From Echinometra lucunter (Eukaryota; Echinodermata; Echinoidea; Camarodonta; Echinometridae): 64,000 nucleotides of DNA. Both the position numbers and the translations under genes were made by a program. The stretch lies in contig CM057167.1 in NCBI GenBank assembly GCA_029962745.1, forward strand, positions 18,938,054 to 19,002,053, written 5' to 3'. The notes beneath the pieces are model-generated. The model had not been told where the DNA came from and made no database searches. It worked only from the letters and a program-made list of their open reading frames with translations. Positions 11,056 to 41,800 of the stretch are shown here, one piece after another (position 1 is the stretch's first letter; each line of letters starts with the position of its first letter).

Positions 11056-13327
11056 ATTTCTAATCGGGTTCAATATGAGCAAAGAATACATGTACATGTA
11101 CCTACATGTATATGTACAGTGTATCTATAATGAGTTAAAAAAGAATGCATGTAAAGCAGATTTGACTCTATCCATATTGGCAAAATCAGGAGAGACAAGC
11201 TGGGGGCGAGTTCCACAATCTGCAGCTAGTCCTTTGTGATGTATGAACATGGATGGAGATGGGTGTTGCATTTGGGTGCACAGACCATGAATAGGTGACC
11301 ACTCACAGATAGTTGAGCAAGTAGGGTATTAGATGGCCTAGTATATGGTTGGAGGAAGAATATTAAATGGTTTGTTGTTGGAGTTTGTAGGAAGAAATTT
11401 ATGTTTATAACATTTTAATGTGCATTTGTATACTAACCTATTTGATAACATCATGACTCATTGTATTCATGAATTATGGATCATCATTATTATGGATAGC
11501 ATAGTGCTAGCATTTGAAAGAAAATACTATGAGATATACTGGTAAGTTAAAAATATCTTTATCCCCATTTTAAGGGGATGTTACATGTACAGTTTTACTC
11601 TTTGTTGCCTTTACTTTGAAAGGGATAATAGATTTATGTTTTGTTTTTGTTTTTGCTTAAGTGACCATGCATATTATTTTGTATAAATTATGTATGCAAA
11701 TAACCGCAAATGCTTCTATTAAAATCGTGAAACATTTTAAAATAAGTGTGGTATGTGCAGTTTTATCAGAAATTCAAGAACTACAAGGTGTATGTGGCAA
11801 TTATTTTTACAGTACACTGTATTATGTACAGTATACCAATGCACACAAAATAGGTTTGAAGGGCAGCAACATTCTCAAGAATACAGACTGGAAAATACCT
11901 GCAGTAATCTAAATTCTGATTTATGTTCACCAGATAATTGGGTGTATTAATTAAAGTAACAAACTACTTGTAACTTTTCTCCCCATTCTACATGCTGGTT
12001 TAATTTCAGAGAAGCGTGGTTCATATATTAGCCTTGTTAATCTGTAGAACCATTTTAGGGTATGAACACTGGGTGCTAGCATGTATTGCCATAGTTCGAC
12101 AAATTGAGTAGATTTGGGGATTAGACGAGGAAATTTGGGGATAAGTAGGTCAAAGGTTATAGAACTCAGTACGCATGAAGTCACTAATATTATTTCAACT
12201 CTTGAGTGCATGACTTTGAGGAGACAAAGTTATCAACTTTTGGGTTGTAAGGTCAAAGATCAATGTTCAAAGAAGTTAGATGATTATCACCATAATTCAA
12301 GAACAGTTTTAGACATGAATTCAATTGAATATAGGCAAAGGCATAAGGGAGATGCAAGCGCATTCCATCTTTGTTCTATCATACATTCGTCAACTCTTCA
12401 TATGGGGGGGGGGGGGGCTTTACCTGTAAATCACTACTATACTTTGTCTCTTAGCTCTACACACAAAATGATTTATTTTTCATGTGACTGGTCTCCTTTA
12501 TTGCATACTTACACTATTCCAACCACTCAAAAAATACTCTATGAACATCAGATAGTGCACGAAGTTTACATACATGAACAACCACATATGTTTAATTTCA
12601 TTCCTTTGTTCACAAATTCATATTTTCTTTTCAAACTGAAAGGTCAAGTCAAGTCAAGAAAATAGATTATGCCTCTTACACAAAAGTGTGTATGTTAAAG
12701 GGGATAGAAACTGAGAAATCATGGGGAAAGGTAGGGTGATCTCGGATGAGAGAGGGGAATGCAGTCGGCTGCTCGAGTTTCAAGAAAAGGGATAATCCAT
12801 TCTAAACTGTGATTTATTGCCGTACGTGTTTCAAATTTCATGCAATGAAAAAGCTAATAAACAGCTAGTCATATGGAAAAACAATTACATGGCCAGCTCC
12901 CTCGGACAGCCTAAGGGGTGTTACGTAATCCACGGTGATGACGTGTCGGGGAAAGGTAATGGAGTTTAATGGCTAGACTAAGAAACCAGAAGTAAACTAC
13001 ATTTTGTATTTTGAAATGTTGGAGCATTATACAAGACGTTTCTTCGAGTGAACATGATGAGACCCGTTAAGAGTCTAAACACTTAGAGTTGTTGAGAAAT
13101 GTGAGAACCTGAAGTGTATGACTAGGTCGAGTTCGGTAAGCTTCATGCTGTCAGAACTTTATAGCATTAGTCTGACGGGCTCGCATAACAGATGGATTAT
13201 AGTGTACAAGTAAACAAGCCTTTTGCAAATTCGTTTTCCCCATGATTTCCCATTTGCTGGCCGCTTTAATGTATTTCATATGCAATAAGGAATAATTTCT
13301 GTCCGGTTCTTTTAGGGCCCCTTTTGA

Positions 13328-13450
13328 GAGAGGAGGGAGAGAGTAATGGATAGAGAGGGCAAAGGAGTGAGAGAGAGAGAGAGAGAGACAGGTCAATAGA
13401 CGGAGCAGGTGAGAGAAAGACAGACCTAAAGGGAGAGGGGAGAGAAATGG
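13328..13450. repeat. GA-rich microsatellite
   Basis: This is a GAGAGAGA-dominated purine tract with interruptions on the plus strand. It is non-coding. Confidence 0.7.
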
Positions 13451-13663
13451 TGAGATACGGGAGAGAAAAGAGATTTTGAGAAAAACTGTTGACATGCTAT
13501 CTTTTGTACATGATATAGAAAACTTGGTATCATGAATTTTCCCACAAGCATTATATTGCATATCTCAAACTGAATTTAAGAGAATGGTAAAATGAAATAC
13601 ATGAACTGTATTCCTGAATGTATACTCTCTTGTAATATAATCATGCACGTATGGAACCTAGAG

Positions 13664-14235
13664 CCCGGGGGGGGGGGGGGGGGCACTCGACCCCCAAAGT
13701 GGTAGGTATGTGCCGCGGGCGAGACAAAAAACGGGGGCTTTGGAACAGGCTTATTGTGAAAAGGAGGGTCTTTGGAACGGGCTTCGGAACTACAAATGTT
13801 TGTGAAAACAGGTCTTTGGAAAACGGTTCGCCTGCATGTGAGTGCGTATGTATCCCTATGGAATGGGCATACGTGCATGCAGCTAGCCCGGCGGCACGGC
13901 CGCCGGGTGCGCTCGTGCAGAGGCGATGGTCGGACAGCGCTCTGCGGGCCGCTTTTCACCAAAAATGCAGCTCATTGTAGCGGATCAATGCGGCCGGAAC
14001 GGCGAAACGAAAAACATGCAGAGCTCTGTAACGAATTTCTTTCTTCTTTTTTCTTTTTTCTTGATAAGAAGAAAATGCTATGCTTTGGAACGGTTTTCTT
14101 TGTTCATTTTCTTAATAAGATAAAAATGCTATGCTTTGGAACCGAAATTTTAGTGTAAAAATGGGGGTCTTTCTCCGCGGCACATACCCACCACGCATTA
14201 TATACTGAGTGCACACCCCCCCCCCCCCCCCCGGG
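13664..14235. mobile_element. G/C-run TIR element with CCTAGAG target duplication
   Basis: It begins CCCGGG followed by a long G run, then CACTCGACCCCC and GTATGTGCCGCGG. It ends with the inverted CCGCGGCACATACCCACCA, a long C run and CCCGGG. CCTAGAG lies directly outside both ends (13657-13663 and 14236-14242). The interior has two diverged copies of a segment around ATGCTATGCTTTGGAAC. No protein of known family is seen. Confidence 0.65.
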
Positions 14236-15832
14236 CCTAGAGCTACATGTAAGCTACTGTATACAAGGTATATAATACCGTATCCTGGAGGGGAGCTGTG
14301 CTCCAGGGGGAGATTTTAGGTGGGAATCGTATCGGGGGAGTTGTCCTCCCGGGGGAGATGTCCTAGAACCATATAATACAGCTACATGTATTGACAAAAT
14401 ACCTTATTGAAATATTGTAATCATAAATCAACCTCTATCACTTTTACCATTTTATACTACCGGTATGCCTTGTATAACTCGAACTGGGGTCAGTGTTTTA
14501 ATGATTCACTTTGTCTACGTTGCATTGTACAAATACACAAGCTATTATTATTAAAGCATGGAAAGACAAAGCACTTGGCACATTTTCAAAAATATATCCA
14601 CCACACAATACTGATTATTCAAGGCTGTTCATTGAGTTTCATTGTTCACAAATATTAACACAGTTCCATTCATTTGAGATCAATGATTCGTGTCCAACAT
14701 GTCACACAAATATGGCAGTAGACTCTTGTAGCACACACTAACATAAAGCAAGTGAACACAAACAGTTCCTTCAATACATAATCACCAATTCAGTGACAAA
14801 TGGATTTTCAAGGAAAACTAGTGAACAATCTTTTTAAAAATACTAGTACATATCAACATTTTATCACAGAAAAAATATGCACTGGCAGTAAACTTTGTAG
14901 AGTGTACATGAAACAAACAAGAAAAGCACAAAGAATAAATACCAGTAAACAGAATATTTACAAATAAAACTACTGACCATAAAATGAAACTACAATGTAT
15001 CTTGATCAAATTCAATTTATCAAGATAGGTATGTTTAAAGTTAAAATGCCGTCGCAGTAGATTAACTTCATTTCCCAATATTGAAAGATAAGGGCCCTGT
15101 GGCAGACCAGTTTTTATTATGTACTGAACAGACCACCCTGAATAAAGAAGTTAAATAAATAAATCAACAAAAATAAGATACATGTGAAGATTCAGGAGAT
15201 TTCTGAGGGAACTCTCCAACAATGCTTTCAAAAAGAATGTCTAACAAGGTCTGGTTTTAAGTGCATAACAGACTAAAAAGGTACTTTCAAACATAAATAA
15301 CATACAAAGATATACCACTTCCAAGTACATGTACATGTCCAAAATGTCATGGCAAGATATAATCAATAGTTTTACGTTTTAACTGTTCAGCCGAGGAAAC
15401 TTCTTTTGAGTTGGTAACCTGAAAAATCAGTTTGCCCTATGCTTACAGGAAAGACAAACAAATAAAGCACACATATATGTAATATGTAATCTTCACATCT
15501 CATTGTAAATGCAACTGCTACTTGCATAAAGCAAGAATGCTTTACCAAAGAAATGGCGAGAAAATTGCCCTTGTCCACGATTGAGCTTTGAGTTTTAACG
15601 GATTGAGAACTGATATGTTGTAGGATTGCGTGAGATTTTTGCAAGGAATTATTTGTGTTTAAAAGAAATTATTTATGAGGTAAACATCAAGTTTCAAGGT
15701 ACATGAAAATATCATGAGATTCAAAACATCTCCAAATGTAGAGGCAATGGTGATGCAAAGGTAATTGGGCAATTGCAACTATGCCATCAAAAGTAAAGGA
15801 TTAATTGGATATTCAACGTTTGTTTCTTTGTT

Positions 15833-15838
15833 TTTATT
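15833..15838 (-). promoter_or_regulatory. Candidate GGCX poly(A) signal
   Basis: The minus-strand hexamer AATAAA lies about 270 nt beyond the GGCX stop codon and is the first good match downstream. Confidence 0.4.
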
Positions 15839-16105
15839 TAGTAATTGAGTAATGTCGGGGGGGGGGGGGGGGGGCTTAGGGCAGTTGATACTCACTGCCC
15901 CCCTCATCCCAATTATATGAAAGAAACTGTGTGTCCTGTGTGCTGTGTTTGCTTGTAATCAAAGAGTTAGAGTCCAAATCTCCCTTTTCCCTATTTATAA
16001 CATTAACACACTTGTCTGAACAAAGAATGAGAATTGACACAAATGCCCACACAATTCACACAACATTCCAAAAACATAAAATTTCTTTTCTTGGTATTCT
16101 GTTCA

Positions 16106-34447
<18,342 letters not shown>

Positions 34448-34633
34448 ACTAAAGAACATACATGTAAAAAAAAAAGGACAAATTCTCCCACACAAGTAAT
34501 GTTACTGGACTCTACTTAAGTTATGAAATAATAAAAGAGGGTTTAACAGGCCATAGGAAAAAGAAGTGGGAATTTATAGTAAAAGAGAATGATTGAATTC
34601 TTCAAAGAAAGTTGGAGTGATTATCAAAAAGCA

Positions 34634-34755
34634 TATAGATCTAAAAAAAAAAAAAAAGAGGAAGAGGAAGAAGAAGAAGAAGAAGAAGGAGGAGGAGGAG
34701 GAGGAGGAGGAGGAGGAGGAGGAGGAGGAGGAGGAGGAGGAAGAGGAGGAGGAAA
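34634..34755. repeat. Purine-only AGG/GAA microsatellite upstream of GGCX
   Basis: An A run is followed by GAA and then AGG triplets on the plus strand, about 190-310 nt upstream of the GGCX start codon. On the GGCX sense strand it is a CCT/TTC tract and could form triplex or intramolecular structures. Confidence 0.85.
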
Positions 34756-35010
34756 CTTTGATCAAAATTGTTCCAAGAAAGTCATAATTTTTTATACAAA
34801 TCAAAAATGATTCATAGCCATAGACTAGGCTAGGCAAGATATAAAATATAGTAGATTTAAACAGATGTGACAAAAATTAAGTTAGGTGACTTGGGTCCAC
34901 ACACAGGGCTACATTGGTATGCTGAGCTGTGCAAATTTATGTGACATGCTGCCCTCTATAGTCGAAGATTGAAATCACTAAAATAATCAACAAATTCATA
35001 TAAAATAAAC

Positions 35011-35114
35011 AATTGCAGAATACCCCACCACCACATTATACACCCATACCTGTTTTCAGAACGAGGCATACGTGCATGCATGTACATTAGAAAATGGTGG
35101 GGTATTCTGCAATT
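35011..35114. mobile_element. Hairpin MITE, 104 bp
   Basis: AATTGCAGAATACCCCACCA at the left is perfectly matched in inverted orientation at the right end, around a short A+T-rich loop. This is a typical minimal foldback remnant. No convincing target duplication was identified. Confidence 0.6.
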
Positions 35115-36552
35115 AAGCCTTGCTTTTTACACCTAGGATAATAAAATATCCTATTTCCATTCCATTCCTCCAACTGGATGTAGATCTAAATTATCTTGAT
35201 CAAATGAATTTTGAAAAATATTTTTCTGATCACTGGTGTTCAGTCACAGCACGCGTGCTGTTAATGCTCCTCTGTCCACAAAAATTCATTGGTAGAACAT
35301 TAATTTCCTATTGTCAGCAATTTGCATGCTACAGCACGTCTGTTGTGCGAGGTTAGTATAACCGAGCACTAATGTGAGTGAGTTACATGTAGGTCCAACA
35401 TTAGTTCTAAGTTAACTTAGTTAACAACAACACAAACACTGTTTGAAACAGTTCAAATTCATGAAATTTCATGAATTTCAGTTAGACTTAGTTAGGGTCT
35501 ACATGACTAAGTTAGGTTAGTTTTTATAAACATGTTAAAGTTTAATTCTACATTTAAATGGCCAGTAAACATGTTAAAGCATGCGTAGACAAAACAGGAG
35601 ACCTACAAACACGAAAACAGCCTCCTTTGACTCATTTCGTTTCGTATTATTTTCATCATGATAATGTCACACCCCTTTCTACAATGATCATTCACATTAC
35701 ACAAAGGTCTACGTGTGGTGCTAAGAAAACTTTCCTGTCGACACATTTGCGTTGATAAAAACAAACTTAGCAAATGAATATAGTACAACCATACATTGAT
35801 TATACACAGTAGTCGAACATTGTTGAAATTTGACATTTCTTTTTTATTTCAGTGTAAATAAATATGGGTTTACCAACCTTTTACACTCTTAAAACCGACA
35901 ATATGCTCGGTCAAGCCTTCTGCTACAATCCTTCACAGAATGGAAGCCTTGATTTGATTGGCTTATGAAGAATCAATTTTACAACAGGTATGAATAAAAC
36001 GGCTTGTGATTGGACCAAGTTGAGCAAGCTGCGAGTTTTAGAGATGATAAACTCTAGATCGAGATTGAAACTTGAGACTTGAAGTTGAGGTTTGCATGCT
36101 GGCCTGGTATAATATTCCTTCTGTTTAATTGAGGTGAAAGCCTTGGCTGAATTCCAGCTCAAACGGTTAATAGATCTTTGGTAAGACGATTTAAATGTTT
36201 GCATTGATAAACAATGATTCAAAGAAAGTTCAAAATTGTTGTGGACTGTGGTTGCAACTGTGCAGTGATCTGTGTGAAGTGTGATTCGTGAAGTTTGACT
36301 CTCTCTCTGTCTCTGCACTCTGACTGAACTTGAGTTTGTTTGACTGTTATTAAATTCTCTGGGACTCTGATTGTGCTTTGCATGTGAATTTGTGATCATC
36401 ATTGGGATGGACATCTAAATTCACCCTCACTCACATCATTGTATCAATCAAATGACAGCCGACGATCTCAGCTGAATTCTCACATTCAAAAACTTCAACT
36501 TGTTCCTCAGTAAATTTGTGAGAAGTATCTTTGCCTTTTGCTTTATTTTTAT

Positions 36553-37118
36553 GGCAGTGTATACAGCCACACGCATGTGTCTTTACCTTACAGCCACACG
36601 CGTGTGGTTGTATCCACAGCATTGATATGAGGATACAGCCACACTTGTCTGAATTCCCACTTGAAGTCTGTGCCGCGACAGCTATCGCTAGTGTGCACTG
36701 CACTGCACAAGCGATGTGTATTCATGCGATGGTATGTGTTGCGACTTGCAAAACTTGGATCGTCACGAAGGTTTTATCTCTCGATTTCACTTATTATACA
36801 AACAATATTTTCACTTCATTCTCACTTGGTCAGCAAGCAGGTGACAATATAGTACAATATTGTTTGTATTTCAGTGAATTTCAAGAGATAAAACCTTCGA
36901 GACGATCCAAGTTTTGGGGTTTGGCAACACACTGTCGCATGAATTTACACATCGCTTGTGCAGTGCATGTACATACACACTAGCGATAGCTGAAGCGGCG
37001 CAGAGTATAAGTGGGAATTCAGTTGAGTGTGGCTGTATCCTCATGTCGATGCTGTGGATACAACCACACGCGTGTGGCCGTAAGGTAAAGACACACGCGT
37101 GTGGCTGTATACACTGCC
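36553..37118. mobile_element. Large palindromic element with 9-bp target duplication (MULE-like)
   Basis: The two arms of about 275 nt are inverted copies around a small centre near 36840. The terminal phrase is GGCAGTGTATACAGCCACAC, and the ACACGCGTGTGG phrase recurs inside both arms. TATTTTTAT flanks the element exactly on both sides (36544-36552 and 37119-37127). A 9-bp duplication with very long TIRs is typical of Mutator-like foldback elements, so the superfamily call is inference. Open frames inside are mirror images of each other and not genes. Confidence 0.75.
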
Positions 37119-37479
37119 TATTTTTATTTATGATTTTTAGTTGGAGTTCAGCATTGAATGATAAATAATAGTTATGCAAGCTTTTCTGTTTTCAGAAGCG
37201 TTATCACCGTTAATGTTGTTTTACTACTGTTAGTGTTACTAGCTTTTCAGAATTAGCTTGTATTTTTGTAGTCACTGTTATTTTGTTCATGTTGTTGTTT
37301 ACTACTGTTCACTTTCACTAGGAATAATAGATCTTAAACTAGTTAATGAGACTGCCCTGGTTCTGTAGCTGTTCCAAGCTGATGGGGTGATCAAACTTCG
37401 CACACATTTTAGTTTTTTAAGGAACACAATATCTAATGCAATATTTTCAGAATTCTAGATCTATGCCTACCAAATATTA

Positions 37480-38100
37480 TTTAAATTGATGGATATAAAG
37501 GGAAAGCAAAGTTTTAGATTACGAAAGGGTGCAAGAAGAAAAATTATTGACAAAGAATTCCTGAGATATTGCGGATGCAAGATTCGATGTTGTATTGCAA
37601 CTCACTACAACTAAAAATGGTCTGCTATTTAACAACGAGTTTAAACTTCAGAAAGGCCAGTTTACAAATAATTTATCCACAATAGAGCTCCTGGATCCAT
37701 CAAAGATAAGACACAGACGCCAAGGTCAAAGACCAGCAATGCATGAGATTTTAGGCAGGGAACCGTGAGATCGCCAGGCATTGTGTATATGGGGATAGGC
37801 TGTGATGTAGGCGTGAGAAAGAGATTTTTGGGGATGAGCAAGAGTGAATACGTGTATGTGTGAATGTATGTATCTTTTTTTTTTTTTATATATTATATAT
37901 ACATGTATATATTAGGGGTTTCATTCCTCTTTGTTTGCTTTGCTCATTGATTGATGTCTAATTTATGAAAATATGCGATGGAAACAAAATGAAGTATAAT
38001 GGTATTATATTGATTTGCTTATATTGATTTATATGGTTGTATTGATGATTATTTTGAATGAATATCTAATAAAAAAAATTATGGAAGAAAAAAAAAAAAA
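37480..38100 (+). mobile_element. Possible retroposed segment with A-rich 3' tail
   Basis: Low-complexity A+T sequence ends in a run of A after TTATGGAAG (38075-38100), resembling the 3' end of a non-LTR element or processed transcript. No coding match was recognised and no target duplication was established. Confidence 0.25.
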
Positions 38101-38872
38101 GAGCCCCCAATGCGGGAGTCTCATGCCTGATGCGTTAGACTTGACATGTCTGGTAAGACAATTGCATCACTAATGTTAGCCATGCAAAATACCATATTAA
38201 TCATTTGATGTTACTTTTTACTTTTGAATTTGATAACATCTTCTCTCCAAAGGAAGATTGTTAGACCCTTGTTGGCAAGTTGATATTTTTCGTAACGGAC
38301 GCAAAATATGCTAGTATTTTGTCAATAGTTTCACAATTCTTTCCCCAATTTCAAAGAAAATGTAGTTCTTAGATAATATTAGGCTCCTCTGTCCGTTGGT
38401 GAACACTATCAAATTTTGAAAATCTTTTCTAGTTTTTGAGATATTACCCTGTGCGCGAAGTATGGACATGTGCGAAATTTGGACACACCACCATAAAGTT
38501 ACTAAACCGATAATAGCATTAGAGATCTATGAATACAGGTCTAACATACTTAGACCTACAATTGATTGTTTACTATTTCATCTTTTTCTTTATATCATAG
38601 ATCTAGATGAATTTAGACAGAATCATATCTAACATCTTAATAGATATAAATATGTTAGAATCTGTTCTGAGTTATTGAACCTTGGATAATAATGCCTTGA
38701 ATCTGAAAATTAGAATACATACTTTTAGACACAACAGGATCAATAAAAGTTAGATCTGTTGTAAGAGAAGTAGTGCTTCTCAAAAAAATGTCTTTAACAT
38801 TTTATTATACAATCTAAATTTCATTCATTTCGTTAATTTTCTTTTTAAGAAATAGGAAAACTGCCAAATAAA

Positions 38873-41800
38873 ATGGCGGCTACAGGAGGTCTGACAGAAG
38901 AACAGAGGCGTAGGATAGAGGAGAACAAAAGGAAAGCTTTGGAAAAACGGGCACAACGAGCCAATCAGCAAGGTTCAGCTTTCTCAGCAACTCCAGCAAC
39001 TGCAAGCAATAAGTCATGGCGACCATCCTGTGTAACAAATCCTGGAAACTCTGATAGATTGTCATCGAATGATCTGACTTCAAAACAAGGAAACTTTGAC
39101 AAGTCGTCATCAACTGCAGCCGCAACAACCAGTACTTCCATCCAATCTAGTGCAATGAGTATACCAAAAAGCCCACCACCCTATCGCCAACAACAACCCC
39201 TACAACCATACCAGGTGCAACAACCAGTTTCCATGCCTGGCACTGGGGCAGGTCAGAAGACCATAACTCAGTTTTACAGCAACAGCAGTGGAAGTAAAAC
39301 CAGTAACAACACCAAGCCAAGCACTACCTGTATCTCCAGACCCTCCCCACAAGGTCAGAATGGAATTAATTTGTGGAGCAAAGGTGGTGGTAGTGGTGGC
39401 GGTGGCAGTACTGGTGGTGGTGGTGGTGGTGGCGGTGGTAGTAGTCAGAGCTGGCAGTCAAGGGGTGCATTGAAAACAGGAGGTCAGTTTCTGATGCATT
39501 GTGGGATTTTAGATTATTTATTTTACATTTAATACAAATAAAATGGAACTTTCTCTGTATTGAAGCCTCAGTTTGCACTACACAGAACAATTTTATTTTT
39601 ATTATTTTGATGTGCTACTGAGTGGAAACAGTTGGCTTTTAAATTTTCAAAATATTTCAGATTACAAATGGATAACTTTCTTATAGTGAAAAGCTGGTTT
39701 AGATTTGATGAGAATAATTTTCATTAAGAAATGAGACCTGTACAACTTTGTTGAAACCGAAGTATTAGTTCAGCAATGGGTACTTGTAAGCATTTCAGGT
39801 GAAAAACAGTCACATGATGCCCAACTTTTTTTGGCATTGCATGGCTATGCAATATGTGGTTTTAGCGTGGATAAGCTCTTACAAAAGTGTATGGCACTGT
39901 GCATCCAAAGCAAACTTGTGCGTACCCATTGCTTCCATTTTTTTTTTCAAGTAGCACCTTTTGATGCAGAGTTAACCTAAATGTAATCAAGAGAGCCTGA
40001 CATTAAATGACTCCTAAGAAAAAAACATTAGGTCACAAATATTTTATATCACAAATATCCCATGCATTTCATTATTGAGTCATGTGATTTACATACTTGT
40101 ACATGTTCACCTCCAAATTCTGAATTACCCTCGTGCCATTTTATATTCCAATCTCGGCATATGGCTTCGGTCACTAGGGAAATTTTGAATTTGTTGGTTT
40201 GTACACTGTATATTGTATACTGAACGCTGAACCATGCAGTATTTGTATAAATATACTACTGGCTGTTAACATTAAGGTTTTCAATGTCCCATATATTTAT
40301 ATTGGCTTCTTTTCTTTTCTGTCATTTCTTGATTGCAGGAAGCTTTTCAAATAGTGCTAGTCTCACGGGACACTGTATTTTAATTTCCAGATCCCGGTTT
40401 ATGGTAGACATAGCTTATCATGCCAAACTTATTGAAATCTTCAAATCTGTAGCTAGCAAAAGCTATGGTGAGTATAATGTTGCACTAATTGAAATAATCC
40501 TAGTTCCATTGATCTAATACTGTTATTGTTTATCTCTATATTTTGTGTGGGATACATGGGACCTGTTACTGTTGGCTGCTTTATGAAAAGCAGGGTATAC
40601 AAATATTTCTCTCATCAAAGTACAAAATTTCTCTTTATGCCTTACATGTATGTTTTCCTTCAGTGCAAACTTAAATAAACTTTACAAAAGCCAAGGTAGC
40701 AACATTATTTCACATTTCATTAAATTTTTCGTCTGTTATGTCCAGGATGGTACATACATGTATGGTTATTGTTCAGTTTGATACATATATTTTTATACTC
40801 TTTTCTTTTTCCACAGATGTCAATACTAAAAAGTGGTCTTTCTCGTTATCTCACTATGATGAGCTTAGTAAGTATATCTTTCTGTATTTTATTCATTTGT
40901 TTATTTCTCTCCTTTTTACAAAAAAGAGGGAAAATGTATGTCACAAGGCTTTAAAGGTAGGAGATCTCTTTTGCAAATTCTTCGAAAATCCATACAACTT
41001 GGCCAGAGTTTAGGATATGCCCTTCTGATACTGTTTATTTAATCTTACGGTCATACAAAAATGAAAATCTGGCTACCATCCTTGAATAAGCAAGTCGGAT
41101 CAGCTCACCGGCAGAAGCGAAGCCAGCTAGCTAGCTAGCTCAGCCGGGCGCAGCTTGCGGCCACCACATGTACCGCATAAAAGCAGCGCTGTACTGTATA
41201 TAATGTGAATCCTTTCATTGTGCGCTATCTCGAAAAAAAATCCGCTAAAATTTTCGGTCCGAAATAAGTACAGAGTTATCAAAAATGTTAATTATTCAGT
41301 GAATTAGCCGTGTACAATCCATTTTTCTTTCATAGAAGTTTTTAATAATCATTCTCTTATAATTGAACACATATTCACACATCTTAATATTTTAGAACTG
41401 CAAATGGGATCTCCTACCTTTAAGTATTTAAGTGGTAACTGGTGTCTTTGATTTCTTGTAAGCTCATGAATATTATGTTGTTGCCATTGTTGTTGTTTTA
41501 CCTTCCTGTCAGTTGCACTTTGCATGGATGCCAGTTTAGGGGCCATTGGTTGATTTTGAGCTTTGGCACCTTCCAATTTCAAACTTTTCAAGGTTCCAGA
41601 CTGCAAAGCATCTCTTTTCATTGGCCTAAATAATCTGGTGTGTCTGACTTTGCATGCATTTTGTGCTCAGCCAAAATAAGATATTAATTCTTCCAACAGC
41701 TATTTCATGTGTAGAGTCTTTTTTTTTCCCCTTGTTTTTTTTTTTTTTTTCTTTTTAATTTTCATCACCGACAGTGAAAGCAGTTCAGGTACTTAGAAGG

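Larger units (their letters stand above)
10039..16105. other. Intergenic region between kelch gene and GGCX
   Basis: No supported gene is seen. The region contains two G-tract TIR elements (10669-11055 and 13664-14235), a GA microsatellite (about 13328-13450), an 18-G-scale homopolymer near 15856 and several TACATGTA stretches. The 3' UTR of the kelch gene occupies the left edge and the GGCX 3' UTR the right edge (down to about 15.8 kb). Open frames here, the longest at 12114-12665, lack recognisable domains. Confidence 0.5.
34448..38872. other. Divergent spacer between GGCX and SMARCAL1
   Basis: The two genes are transcribed away from each other across 4.4 kb, so both promoters must lie here or in undetected 5' exons. 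The spacer holds a purine tract (34634-34755), a 104-bp hairpin element (35011-35114), a large palindromic element (36553-37118) and a possible A-tailed retroposed segment ending near 38100. A plausible acceptor (TTCTTTTTAAG just before 38850) suggests a SMARCAL1 5' UTR intron. No core promoter was recognised. Confidence 0.5.

Noticed and set aside
12114..12665. 183-codon plus-strand frame
   Set aside because: It crosses a G homopolymer and has no domain or splice logic; the composition is like the surrounding A+T-rich spacer.
34574..34873. Ser-rich, Glu-rich and Gly-rich frames
   Set aside because: Artefacts of the AGG/GAA microsatellite.
35923..36414. 163-codon minus-strand frame upstream of GGCX
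   Set aside because: No recognisable family, no conserved motif, and unconvincing codon pattern. It could be a lineage-specific gene or 5' UTR, but there is no support.
36531..37179. Frames of 84-150 codons on both strands with ACGCG-encoded repeats
   Set aside because: They are mirror images produced by the palindromic element, not independent genes.
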